DNA of 64,000 nt from Cunninghamia lanceolata (Eukaryota > Streptophyta > Pinopsida > Cupressales > Cupressaceae), in the NCBI GenBank assembly GCA_027924645.1, contig BSBN01000254.1, positions 16,810,501 to 16,874,500 of the forward strand, read 5' to 3'. Shown here one piece after another: positions 23,021 to 34,586 of the stretch. The position numbers and the translations under genes are program-made. The notes below the pieces were generated by a model. It made no database searches. It worked only from the letters and a program-made list of their open reading frames with translations, and was not told where the DNA came from. The stretch's first letter is position 1. Every line of letters starts with the position of its first letter.

Positions 23021-24345
23021 CTACATAATACCTAATGTAAGAGTATCTTGTTCTACCATATCCTCTTGAAGGACTTCATCAACCAGTTCCTTAATGATAT
23101 TACTGGTAATCTTTATCAGAGCCTCCTCATAAAGATCCTGAAGCTTCAAGTCTAAGCTTTCAGAGTTTTCAACATTATCTATTGCTTCTTCTACAGTATG
23201 GAGGGAAACATCCTCTATCTTGTCTCTCTCGATCATCTCTATAGGAGTAGCCTGTGCCACTATTGGAGTTTCCTTCTGCTTGAAACCTACAATGGGCACT
23301 TCTAGGATGGTTTTAGTCGTTGGCTCTTAGAACCTTGTTATAACTTGATCACCATCTTAAGATGGAGTTACACACTAAATAATGACCTCTAGAGCCCTTT
23401 CTGCAATTTATAAGGAGACACATTTGTCTTATAGGTCCATTAATCTCTCCACAACTTGAGCTTGGTTCATGGTCAAACCTTATAGATCTACCTCTTGTGG
23501 TTCTTGGTTGCTACTTCTGTCCTTCAACAAATCCCCAGCCTTGGTAAGCTAAAGGGCCTATGACACTTCTATAAATATCTACTCCCAGATGCCTTTTGAG
23601 CTCTCAATACAAATCTTTTTAGGAAGTTCTTCATCCACCTTCATGACGATGTGAAGTCTTGCTATAGAAAGCCAACCGGGTTCCTTACTTGTAACAATAT
23701 CTTGACATTCCCCTAGTGAGTCTCTGATATTCTTTAGGATCTCTAGGGACCTATACACTAATGGTAGATTTGACATTTGAATCCATACTAGTTGGTAAAA
23801 AATGAATTGTTTCCTTTGTAGAGGAGAAGTTGGTTTTCCAAGGTTGACAATAGACAAAGGTGTAACCAAATTTCTACAGAGACTTTTTCAAGATTTTGTT
23901 TCTATCTTCCAGAGTAGCACACTTGACCACAAACACATTTCTGAGATATTCCACTTCATCCATATAGCCCTAGGATTCTTTACCCATATGAAAAAGTCAT
24001 CAAAAGAGTAATAATGGCTTAGAACCTTACCTATGAGTGATTTCCTTTTCAGGTCTTCCAAGCAACCGTCCATAGTTTCTTTTGTAATTAGAACAAGGAC
24101 TGATACTAGTTTCATCCTAGTGACTTGTGGGATGATTTGTTTTGGTATATAGATTTTTCCTTCATTGGATCTCTTACCTTTCTGAAGGTATGAGTATGGT
24201 CTTCCTTGATAACTTCTCAGTCTAGTTTGTCCTAATGGCCAATGAAATTCCCTTTGTTTTCTAGGGGTTCTACACCTACTAGACTGGTACTCCTTATCCT
24301 GGTACTCTATCTTGAGGGGGGAGGGGAATTCTCCTTTGAACATAA
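23021..24345 (-). pseudogene. LINE ORF1 protein, decayed
   Basis: ORF1 of plant LINEs is an RNA-binding protein with a DUF4283-like domain. Readable pieces on the minus strand are 24343-23888 (start M-F-K-G-E-F-P; later I-W-V-K-N-P-R-A-I-W), 23869-23579 (N-L-G-K-P-T, I-W-E at the end) and an acidic stretch 23299-23021. These pieces lie directly upstream of the endonuclease, where ORF1 is expected. The DUF4283 similarity is suggested by position and by the style of the sequence rather than by diagnostic residues. Several stops break the frame. Confidence 0.65.
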
Positions 24346-24480
24346 TCTTCCTCTGAAAAACTAACTCTTTTTCATGTACTTCCTTTTGAAGAGTGAGCCT
24401 TCAGAGCTGGCTAAACAAGATTGAAACTATTTAGTTGAAAAAGAGGGGATTTTAGTTTCAAGGTTAAATCCTCCTTTCAC

Positions 24481-25859
24481 ACCTTAATTCAAGGACATAA
24501 ATCAAATGAAGCCACAATCTCTTGCAAGAGGGCTCTACTACAGATTTAGTGTCCATTAGAACAAAGAGGAAGCTTGGAATTTGCTAACTAATTTATTAAT
24601 TGAAGTCCAATTAAGCTTAAAACCATAATTTCATAAAATCATAAACAAACGGATGAATCTTGACAAATGCTCGCACACAAAAATATCAAATAACAACTAA
24701 ATACATACTAGATTTCGAGATTCAGTATCTAGAAAAGTCAGGGACTAATGAGCGGGTGAATTAGTCTAATGTACCAATTTTTCTTGGGATTCATGAATAT
24801 TGTCTGCAACTTGTTTTTGTTGTTCCAAGGATTTCATGGTTTCACGATCCGAAGGACTAATAAGTGGGTGCCCTAGTCTAGGTCCTTCTTTTCTACTTTC
24901 CTCTACACTTCTGACACTCTACTCTATTTCCCTGCAACTCTACTTCTTCTGCTTCCACAACCTGTAACTTGCAATCACATAAAAGGGGGTTAGGGGTTGT
25001 GGTGTTTAGAGGCTTGCCTCAATCAAGCCCCAAAGAGACATTCTATTCTTTAGAAGACCATTGTTAGATAAAGAGTGCATATCCATGTGCGATAGAGGCA
25101 AAATCCAATTGATAAATGATTGAAAACACAAATAAATGTCACCTCAGAGGTGTATCTCTAATGGAAGCAAGAAGCTCTTTCATGCCATGAGGAGATGGAT
25201 GGATGAAGCCAAATCTACAAAAAATAAACACAATAACAACACAATAGTGCTCTGCAACACAATCAAATCCTTGGAGCACTTTAGCATAAGATCACAAGTT
25301 CGCAATATCCATCTCTAGTTTATAAATGAAACCCTAAACATGCTTATATATGCAACTAAACACATTCTTTCTAAGAATTTTGTAATTCAAACTTAAGGTG
25401 TCAGCATAGGACCTAATTAATGGTCACATGACTAACACTTGAATTTAGGACATGCCTAAAATAGGGTAGAACTAGGGTGCGGGTGGCCAAGTCCTCCCTC
25501 CCTATTTCCGTTAGGATTCATCACAATAGTACCCCCTAGTCCTATTTTCCATAAAACTTAGAGGCTTTCTCATAAGGAGTCAACATGAATATGCAAGATG
25601 ATTAAAATACTTTCTAAAGGATCTGGGAGCTAAACATAGGAACAAAAAAGTTCTAGGGAGACATTTTCTAACGTAACAGGAACAAGGTTCCTCTTGAGGT
25701 TTAGAAGAGACAAAATAGATCTTGATCCATAGACAAAGGTTGATCTTCTCCTCTATCTAGCCATTTGTTGCAGCAATTCACTTCCTCTATTTTTCTACTA
25801 CCAACTGTAAATTTTTGCTATCTTACTTCAATGTTTGTTTTTCTCATCGTCCTCTAACA
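24481..25859. other. no gene recognised
   Basis: Anonymous sequence between two LINE remnants. A degenerate 27-bp direct repeat (GGACTAAT...TAGTCTA) is at 24742-24768 and 24854-24880. Otherwise only short frames are present. Confidence 0.5.
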
Positions 25860-26990
25860 AAGTCTGGTCAAGGTTTCTCTAAACACAGTTTTGTTGGTAT
25901 TGGAAGAGGGAGATGAATTGAAAGAGGAAGAACATCAAATTATTTAACAATCAAATCATTATTCATAATTTTCAATAATAATTCCTCTATATGGTTCTCC
26001 CATTGATTTCTGGTTTTGATTTTTATTGATGGAAACTATCTTTTCCCATCGGAGGAGGAAAAAATTTATTATGTTTCTTTGTGGGAACCCTATTTTTAGT
26101 CCCTTGTATTAGGGGATGGTTGGAGCATTGTATTCAGCTCTCTTTTGAAATTTTTTGCATCTATGGCAAACTTTCTTGGAAACTATCAGTTCTTCTTGCC
26201 AGTTCAGAACTGGGAGTAGCCAATGCATGGTGAAATATAGATGTTGGACATATGTGTAGGGCATTCAAGATTCTTGATGTAGAGGTTGTAGAGGCACTAG
26301 TTGAATTCTATTGAAAAGGATTCCCTTTGGAATCATGGGTATGATTTGCTTTGCATTTGGTATACCATTTCTTATCAAATGCCATGGATGTCATTCAACA
26401 GGTAGATTTGGTTAAAGGTCTCTCTATAAACTTTGTGCACAATTTTCTCATTCCAGATGACAAATTGCATTTGGCCTTTGCAAATTACAATTTACATTTA
26501 GGCACTGCTAATATTGGAGGGCTTTTCCCCTCCAATATGTTATGAAAAATTTCTCTATAAATTGCATTTATAATGCTCTGGTTGTTAGCATGCAAAACAA
26601 CTATAATGCTTCGCTAGACTACTCCCTTCGGGCTCATTCTTGGTAGATTGGAAAAGAATTGAAGGATCGAGTGGAGGATGTCTTCAATTCTTGGACATTC
26701 CTTTTCCATTACCAGCCTCCTAATGATCCAATGAAGAATAAGATGATACAACTGGGTTCTATGGTTTTAGCATTGCTAATTTTAATGTTATAAATCCTTG
26801 AGATGGTGTTTCTAGTTTTATTGACTTCCTAAGTGCTCATGATGTAAATTGTCAAAATCCTTGAGAGCATTTTTGGATCCATTGTAAATCTCTTTCTATC
26901 CTTGCCCTTGGGGCATTTTGTAATTTGTAAACATTTTTATATATTAATATATTATGATGCATAATGCATCCTTACTGATTAAAAAAAATA
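25860..26990 (+). mobile_element. LINE 3' tail fragment
   Basis: Plus-strand remnant of a second LINE. The piece 26351-26545 has F-L-S-N-A-M-D and I-G-G-L-F-P-S-N-M-L, like the tail of the minus-strand LINE at 9877-9605. It closes with an AT-rich 3' end containing GATGCATAATGCATC and a run of A residues near 26985. No RT or endonuclease is present, consistent with 5' truncation. The left boundary is approximate. Confidence 0.5.
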
Positions 26991-27298
26991 TAATAATAAT
27001 AATTGTCCTATTTTTATTAAAAAAATATTAAACTTTTAAATATATCTAACCTATATTATAATATATAATAATTCTTAGAATTATACAATATAGTTAGAAT
27101 TTGACTTGCCGTTGGGGATACTACTAGTATACGTATAACCTATGAAGTACATAGAGAGATATCCTTCTGGAGGTGTCTATTTCTTTAATCAATTTACTAC
27201 ACAGGTGGAATAGGCACCTGGAGAAGGATATCTCTTGGCATACTTTAGATATATTTTTTAAATATAGGTATTCTCAGATTTTACAAAAATCTAGATTA
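26991..27298. other. AT-rich spacer with an imperfect hairpin
   Basis: This gap between the LINE tail and copia-2 contains a fold-back at 27138-27253. The best-paired arms are 27155-27183 and 27207-27235 (AGAGATATCCTTCT against AGAAGGATATCTCT at the core), with a 23-nt loop. Pairing extends outward with a few mismatches and G-U pairs. It may be a microRNA-like precursor or a remnant of a small inverted-repeat element; I could not match it to a known microRNA. Confidence 0.5.
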
Positions 27299-27853
27299 TG
27301 TTGGAAGTATTAATCTCAACTACGTGCTGTCATTTCACCATACCCCCTCCAATTGCTCCCACGTGCCTTAGCTCAGTCCATATTCTTTGCATTAGGACAA
27401 AATTAAATGAGATTTGATTTCATATCTCCATCTTTGAGATTTCTCATGTTGCCATCAAAATCATAATTAAATGCAATTTTTTTTTTTCATTTTCCTTCTT
27501 TGACTAAGCATTCATAGTATGTAAAAAGTGTGAAGTCTTTTTGTTAATGGATGTATGAAGAACAAGAAAAATAGGGGTTGTTGTAGCATAATAGAGAAAA
27601 AGGAAGACTGTTGTATGCAAAGTAGAGAAAGAGAGAGACTCATGTTCATTGTAAGAAACAAGGATCTTCGTTGTGCAAAAAAGAGAGTTGTAGCTCTCAC
27701 TGTTTACAAATATATGTATGAAGAAAAAAAGAGAATGTTTTGTATGTTTTGAATATTTAATAGAAAGTATATTGTTTTTTGATGATTGTTCATCTCTTGT
27801 CTATGTTTGATTTCTGGATTTTCTTGCTTTGTTTCCCTTTGCCTCTTCCCTTC
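27299..27853 (+). repeat. copia-2 5' LTR (probable)
   Basis: The right end is placed by the primer site that follows and by the CA at 27852-27853. The left end is placed at TGTTGGAAG (27299), a common LTR beginning. The partner LTR lies outside the window, so the left end cannot be confirmed. Confidence 0.6.
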
Positions 27854-27857
27854 ACCT

Positions 27858-27874
27858 AGTATCAAAGCTAAGGG
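27858..27874 (+). other. copia-2 primer binding site
   Basis: TAGTATCAAAGCTAAGG resembles the initiator methionine tRNA primer site (TGGTATCAGAGC...) with about three differences, four bases after the proposed LTR end. Confidence 0.75.
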
Positions 27875-28005
27875 TATCTTCAAAAAAGGTTCCAAGTAAG
27901 GTTTTTAAAGAAGGTCTTATCATATCAAGGGTGTTTCAAGTAGGTTTTTCAAAGAAATAATCAAACATATGTTTTCAAAGAGCCAAGGTATTTTCACAGT
28001 CAACA

Positions 28006-28775
28006 ATGGCAAGAAGCCCAAGCTTGACAAGTCCACATATTCCATAATTTAATGGGAAAAATTATTACTATTGGGCAATCACCATGAAATACTTGTTTTG
28101 TTCTCAAGATATTTGAGAGCTTGTTGAGAATGGATTCCCACATCTATCATATGCAACAACATATAATGCTTTAACACAAGTAGAGAAAGATTTATTGAGG
28201 GATAATAGGAAGAAGGATTCAAAAGCTCTCTTCTACATCTTCCAAGCAGTGCATGAGAGTATTTTTCCAAGCATTTCAGCAGCAACAAAGTCCAAATAGG
28301 CATGGTATATTCTTGAAACAACCTATCAAGGAATGGCAAAAGTGAAGACAAATAAGTTGCAAATGTTAAGAAGGGATTTTAAAACAATCTACATGAAAGA
28401 CAATGAATCAGTAGATTCATTCCTCACTCAAATTATATGACTGGTAAATCAAATCAGGTCACATGGTGAGACAATTCAAGATAGGAGAGTGGTTGAAAAG
28501 ATTTTAAACAGTTTGCCCCCAATGTTTGAGTCAGTTGTTGTAGCCATAGAGGAAACAAAGAACCTCTCATAGGTTTTAGTTGATGAGATCCATGCATCTC
28601 TCATATCACATGAACATAGGCTAAATAGGTTAGCAAACACCTCAGTGGAGCATGCATTCAAGTCACAAGTTTCAATTAGCTATAGTTGAGATAGAGGAAT
28701 ATCTAATTTCAGAGGTAGAGGAAGGAATTCTTATATAGGTGGAATAATCAGCCCATCAAGCTCAAGTGGAAGAGG
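28006..28775 (+). pseudogene. copia-2 gag, N-terminal part, decayed
   Basis: The ATG at 28006 opens M-A-R-S-P-S-L, followed by H-I-P-stop-F-N-G-K-N-Y, where the stop replaces the usual glutamine of the copia gag start. Later motifs typical of UBN2-type gag are W-Y-I-L-E-T-T-Y-Q-G, L-R-R-D-F-K-T-I-Y-M-K, V-D-S-F-L-T and I-L-N-S-L-P-P-M-F-E-S-V-V. A G-R-G-R repeat near the end leads into the zinc knuckle, but the giant element interrupts the frame at 28776. The knuckle resumes at 52716. Stops are mostly explained by C-to-T change. Confidence 0.85.
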
Positions 28776-30814
28776 TGTTGTGCTTTGTACACATGCCCCA
28801 TTTAAAAAACCAGGGACCCCCACTTTCAAATTTGGTCTAGAGTGTGAAGAAGATTTTTCACCTCCTAAGTAGTCAAGTGGTCAAAGTGCATTTTTGCTAT
28901 GTTTGAATGATGATGTTGAAAATCATTTCAAAAATTTGCTAAGTTAGATATTTGTATCTCTTCCAATGGCTTTGAATCCCCCCTTTGTGCTAAACAACTC
29001 CCCAACCGACTTTGCGTCAAAACCCTTCACCACCAACTCTAGTGCTAGTTTCCTTCCCGACGGACCTTTGTGCTTAAAACGATTGCCTTTGACTTGTGCT
29101 ATATTATTTGATTGCTAATTAAGTCGAAGGATACCAAAATTCGTGCAGGTCTGAAGAGCCTCAAAATCCCACAAATGGCATAAAATTGAGTCTATTGTCG
29201 CAGCATTAAAAATAACTTTCACCGACCAAGTCTGTCATACCCAATTTCCCTGCCAAGTCAGAGTGAACTAAAAGTTGCGTGAAACCCTCATCTATTGACT
29301 GACACTATATACATCGCACATTAATGGCGATTTGGCCAGAGATAATAAAAGGTTAGTCCACATTGTTTAACCTATTTTTCTGCATTTTGAAAAAGATTTT
29401 AGAGAGTCCCTTTGTAACCTATCGAGCATTTTCACCATCGTTACCCTCGAATTTGATCCCGCAACCACTTCCTACCTATGAACTTGAAACACATTTTTCG
29501 CACTTAACCAAGTAGTGTTCCATTTTGCCCCTTTGAAATTTCTTTTGTATGCAGTTAGGGCTTCATTCAAGTACGTTTCCTTTTTTGAGCCATGAATTTG
29601 GGGTTTCAGCTAGAGTTTTATGCATAGATTATTTGTTTCTCCCTCAAACCCTAGTTTGAACTTCTCCATGAAAACATAGTTGGATTACCATGGGCTAAAT
29701 AAGAATGACTTAACCGGGCTTGGCTGTAATTTGGACAAATTTAAACCTTTTTATAAACTAGGGAATCATCTGGCCTTTGTGCCAAACTTGAGTCTGACTG
29801 ATCTGTAAACATTTTAGCTCATCCCGTCGATTGGTGGACATGAAAACCCATGTTGTGCTTTAAAATCCATTTAGCGCTAAAAACTTTGACCTCCGACCTC
29901 CATAGCTTTTGCCGCTTTAACTAAGTAGATCGGTAGGACCTAAAAACCCCATAAACTTTGGAAAGCTACTTAGTGCTAAAAACCTTTTATACCGACCTTG
30001 TGCTAAAAGACTCCATCTCTGACTTTGTTGGATGCCTTGAATATCTCTTTAAGTCAGTGATGTCCAAAAACCTGCTAAAAATAAGAAGAATGAATTTGTG
30101 CTAAAATTAATCCCATCCGACCCTGCGCTAAAATACGCCATCACTGACTCAGTCGGTTGACTTTAAAATTTGTGCAAGGTGTGACATGGCCAGATCCTGT
30201 GCAAACATAGTAAAGGTGATCTCAGTTGTCTTGCACCAAAATCTAATCGACTAACTAAACAACCAACTTAAAGTCGGTGACCTTCAAAACCTACGCAAGT
30301 CGGTCAAACAAGAAACCAGCGCAAAAGTGAAAAAAAGCATGTAATCACCAATAGAACCTTGGGTCAGATGAGCTTGATTTCCCCAATGAGGTTGGTGTAC
30401 CTCAATAATAGTGCTTTCCTACATATAGGTCGGTTAACCCTGAAATTAGTGCAAATGGTAAAAAATGACTATTTTTAAAGAACTTTAGAAAGGGGAGGTG
30501 ACTGAAATGATTTAATTAAGGTTGAAAATGTAAGTAATGATATTTTACATGCTTCCAATGAGATTTATTGCAACATTGAATGTTTTTCTTTTGCATGCAT
30601 TGACGGTGATTTGCTATGAAGTGAGTACAATGATAATAAATTTTTAGATTTATGATTTACAAAATGCATGTTGGCAACTTGATAGATTCATTGAATTCAT
30701 TTCAAGCATGACAGAGAGTTTAGTAGTACACTTGTTCATCTTAAGATCTCAAACTTAGGAGTTTGGTGTAAGTTTTTAAGTATCAAACTTATAAGGTCTA
30801 GTCCTCCAGGTTAG

Positions 30815-31396
30815 ATGATTGCACGGGCTCAAATCATGAAGTACGAATTTAAGGGCATTCCTCCAGAGACAAAGATTCATTCTAGATGGAATGATGTAGG
30901 GGACACAGATCTAGGTCACATAGACTTAGATGACTTTAGATTGAGAATCTTTGGCACAAATCCAACTACTAGGGCTAAAACACATAAAGACAATGGTATT
31001 GCACAAGTTGTTGCCTTCCCCACCTCAGTATAGTGTGCAGAGCTGATAGTAACATGTGTAAATAGGTATGATGTCATGACAAGGACAATTCAAACTACCA
31101 ATGGGGATATCTTGTTTGATTTAAGTCCACCTTCTCTGGCTGAGACTTTTGATATTCCATGGCACACAGTAATGGCCATGCCAAACAAACAAGGATCAGA
31201 GGAGATTTACAACAAGGATGTGAATGGATGCATAAAACATGTGAATGAGCATTGGGCAAAAAGCAAGAGGTCTGCCATGAGCAAGTTTCCCAAAGTGTTA
31301 TACAAAAGTGACTTCCATGATGAGATAGGGGATTTGATAACCTTTTTAAGCATAATATATGGGTTACCTATAGCCTCTACTTTTGAGGAGGGGATT
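30815..31396 (+). pseudogene. LTR-embedded ORF, N-terminal part, left copy
   Basis: A frame starting M-I-A-R-A-Q-I-M-K-Y, directly preceded by a stop codon. It encodes about 194 residues before it is cut by the foreign block at 31397. One internal TAG at 31031 is CAG at the same place in the right copy. Motifs shared with the right copy include S-R-W-N-D-V-G-D-T, H-I-D-L-D-D-F-R-L-R-I-F-G and F-H-D-E-I-G-D-L-I-T-F-L. I recognise no known domain. Its position inside U3 of an LTR is the notable point. The full-length version is best read in 47615-49120. Confidence 0.7.
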
Positions 31397-32108
31397 TGAT
31401 ATCCTCTCTCTAATCCCTCTACTAATTTATTCCAGCCACATTAATTAGGTTAATCACCTTGATTAAGTGAGTCAAACCCTCATTAACACTTCTTCCCACA
31501 TCCCCCAAATTTAAAATTCAAATAAATCACACATCACATTTACTTCTCTTACACATCCCTTACACATGTCATACCTCATAAATATCCACTCTTCCCCAAA
31601 TGAATTTTTAATTCAATTTACCCTTCCCCATGTAAATTTTTAATTCACAAATAATCCATCTCACCCAACCTCATTTATTCACCCCTTTCCCAAAAATGAA
31701 TAAAAGATTTACTTTTATTCCTAGCCCTCCATCTTCCAAGATCAAATTTAGGCCCTCCACATCACTTTCATCCTCCACCATTGATTTCTCCAATCAATCT
31801 CCACCCTTGGATCAAAATCCTCTCCAAAAATCTATAAATAGAACCTCTCCCAAGTCATTTTCATCATTCAATTTCATGCAAAGTTACCATGCCAAAATCA
31901 CCCTTGAGTTAAATAGTGAGTTGCATAATTGAAGAGCATTTCACATTTGGAATCCATAGTCTAGGGATTATCTTGGTCTTGGGAGCTTCTTTTGGGTGCA
32001 AAGGCTCCTTCTTCCAATGATGGGATTAGGTTGTGCTTATGAGGTATAATCTTGTGTTTTATTGCATTTGATTTATTGTTTTTCCTTCATTGCATTATCT
32101 AATCCACA
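31397..32108 (+). mobile_element. foreign block in the left LTR, possibly a recombined solo LTR
   Basis: 712 bp with no match in the right LTR. It begins TGATATCC and ends AATCCACA, so it has TG...CA ends, and it holds a TATA-like CTATAAATAG at 31832-31841, as an LTR promoter would. The flanks (GGATT and GGGCT) do not form a target duplication, and about 0.9 kb of the LTR coding region (48195-49090 in the right copy) is missing. An insertion followed by deletion or recombination explains this. The source family is unknown. Confidence 0.5.
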
Positions 32109-34586
32109 GGGCTAATGCAGAAGAAAGTTCTTTATTTATCATAATGAAAGAACCAATCAGATTGAGCAAGGCATGGGTAAGAGGCCAAGTAGCTGCTTTG
32201 GAGAGATAAGGAGTCCAGCTTACATACACTGCACTAGAATTAGATAACGACTCTATAGGTGAAGAAGATGAGCCAATAAACATCACAGATGAGGCAGAAT
32301 TAGGTGAGAAGCAGAAATCTGATAGTGAAGAACATACATGTTTGGCAGAGAAGGCCAAGAAAGTTAAGAAACCGTCTACTAAGCCTCCTTCTAAGAAAGA
32401 CCAGCCTCCTACTAGGACAAGAGCCTCCAAGAAAAGAGATATGCCAAGTAGTTCTGGGGAGCATTCCAAAACCAAGAAAGTTAAAGTAAAGAAGGTAACT
32501 GAGGAAGATACTACAACTCAAGAAGATACTAATCTGCCAATCTCCCCATCTCCTATGGCTCCAAGTGTAGGCATGGCTGTCTCCACTTCTATAGCTTCTA
32601 CTACTACTTCTCCCTCCAGTACTTCTACTACTACTGCACCCACTTCACCCATGACATTAGCTATTGTTGTCCAAGAAACATCCCCTGCTACCACCTCTTC
32701 TGCTTTCTCTATTCCAACTATTTCTTTCTCATTGGCAATAACTTCCAATGCCGCTAGCAGTTCTACTTCATCCATCACTGCCACCTCATGTTCTTCTATC
32801 ACCACTACACCTTTACCTTCTACTTCCACCACCACGACACTACCTCCCATTTCCACCATTCTTTCACCTTCTCTCCCTTTACCTTCACTACCTTTTCCCT
32901 CCCCCTTGTCATTTCCTCCACTCTGTTAGTAGTATTAGCTAATTGGATGCAGACAAACTTGCCTACACTACCTATATCTTATGCAGTTCCTATTTCACAA
33001 ATTCCTGTAGAATCAACCTCCTTAGTCATACCTCTGCTACCCAAGATTGATAAAGTGTGTGCAAAATTGGGTTTGCAAGAGCCTGAAACTAAATTATTGC
33101 CCAAGGTGGAGAAAGATGCATTTGTGGAAGTAGGTAATGAAATTCCAAATGAACATCTGGCTGAAGCAGTTAATGTTGAGGTCATTGATATATCCAATAG
33201 CCCTTCGAAGAAGGGTCAAACAGAGGAAGTCTTCAAGGTAGTTCAAGAAAACATGATGATAAATTGGAGAAATATGGCTGATGAAGGAGAAAAGGAAAAA
33301 GAGATAAATAAAGATAAGGAACTAGAACAAGAGCATGAATCACTTGAGGAACTTGCTAAAACTAATGATGACAAAACCACTGAATTGAACAAATCATCTT
33401 CTTCAATGCCTGAGTGGTGGAAAAGCAGAGTAACATATCTTGAGCCACAAGTGGAGATAATGCAGATGGATTTAAGTACTATCCTGACCCAAGCTCAAAG
33501 TCCCAAAAAGTAGAAGAAAGAAAAGATACAATCTAGAATTTATAAGGATGAAGTAGGATCTAGGATTGTAGAGATAGCTGTCTCTCCAGCAAATACAACT
33601 AGAGAACAAGTCAGGGAGAAGGATTATGCAATTTCAATGGTTGATTTGGGACCCGACACTCATGCTCAAAGAGTGGATGAATTCAAAGGATTGGTCACAT
33701 CAATTTTGGAATAGCTAGATAAGGATGAAATGTAAAAGGAGTTAAAATAGAAAAATAAAGAGCTTCGTACCTGTCTCTAGCTTTTTATCAAACCAATTGA
33801 CACAGGAGGAGATATAAGAACAATGCCACTTTCCTATCTACAGATGAAATGGCAAAATTGGGTGAGGTAAGGGCTAAGTCCAGAAGGACTAAGAATTGGT
33901 TGTTTAGAGTATTCAGAAAAGGATGTGAGACTATTGATGCCTCTTCTCAAGCACACAAGAAGCTGGTTGAACTTCATAAGAAATGGAAAGATCTGCGTGA
34001 GGAATCTGACTCCTTTGATGAGTATTACTCTCACATGTTTCCTTGGATTAAGAGCATCAGAGATTTGCCAGCCCAGACTCTAGTAATAGAGAATATTCTA
34101 ACTGGGGACAAGTTGTCCAAGGCCATTAAATGGTATCAACAACTGCATTTGAGGAAAAAAACTTTTAAAAATATAAAGGAAGAATATAAGCTAGTAAATG
34201 AGGAGCTTCGATCACTTATATATGATGTCAATGATTCTCTGAAGGATTGCTAAGAAGAGTCCTATAATGACTATGCCCCTTATGATGTCGAGAAATTTAA
34301 AAGCATATTACACAGGGTCATTTTTGAGATTATTGATCTAGGCATGGAGGATAGATTGGATAAAGTTAGTGACCTTAGAGCTGAATTTAAGGCATTTCAC
34401 AATGCTGGGGCAGAAATTGAAAAGATATACAGTAGATTCAGCTGGGAACTAGAGATGTTCAATTATCAAGTTGATCATTTGAAGAACCCAGACCCCTTGG
34501 AGATCAATCCTATGCTCGAGGCATGGCTAAATTACTGCAACAAGCTGGCTGAAGAAGACAAAATTTATTTGGATGAAGAGTCTTGA
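32109..34586 (+). pseudogene. LTR-embedded ORF, central and C-terminal parts, left copy
   Basis: A continuation of the unknown LTR protein. Reading from A-N-A-E-E-S near 32112, in order: an acidic stretch (about 32240-32330), a lysine-rich basic stretch (K-A-K-K-V-K-K-P-S-T-K, 32351-32500), a long Ser/Thr/Pro-rich region (32520-32930), a frame change near 32880-32930 also needed in the right copy, an acidic Glu/Lys-rich region (33050-33510) and a charged, probably coiled-coil C-terminal region (33849-34586) ending D-E-E-S. Stops at 33511, 33712, 33733, 33748 and 33778 are sense codons in the right copy. A stop at 34251 is shared and may be the true end. The function is unknown; the composition (charged, low-complexity) would fit a nuclear or RNA-associated protein, but that is a guess. 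Confidence 0.65.

Larger units (their letters stand above)
9205..24480 (-). mobile_element. plant LINE (L1-type) split by a nested LTR element
   Basis: On the minus strand, from right to left: ORF1 (24345-23021), endonuclease (22865-22190), RT (about 21640-20400), a zinc-binding reverse-transcriptase domain (19843-19500), an interruption at 19117-11246, then RNase H (11245-10815) and a long tail to about 9205. The order EN, RT, zf-RVT, RNase H is that of plant L1-type LINEs. The interrupted codons resume in register with the family pattern: zf-RVT tail and W-H-P on the right, L-L-V-K-L-N-C-D-G-A-S on the left. All reading frames contain stops and frameshifts. Both outer ends are estimates: the 3' end from a T-rich run (plus strand) near 9210, the 5' end from the start of ORF1-like sequence. 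Confidence 0.85.

Noticed and set aside
28776..28795. An LTR start at TGCCCC (28794) instead of TGTTGT (28776)
   Set aside because: Extending left gives further similarity to the right LTR and a perfect AGAGG target duplication; starting at 28794 leaves no matching duplication.
32518..32859. Minus-strand frame of 113 codons, valine- and glutamate-rich
   Set aside because: It is the shadow of the Ser/Thr/Pro-rich part of the LTR ORF on the plus strand, and the matching frame is broken in the right copy.
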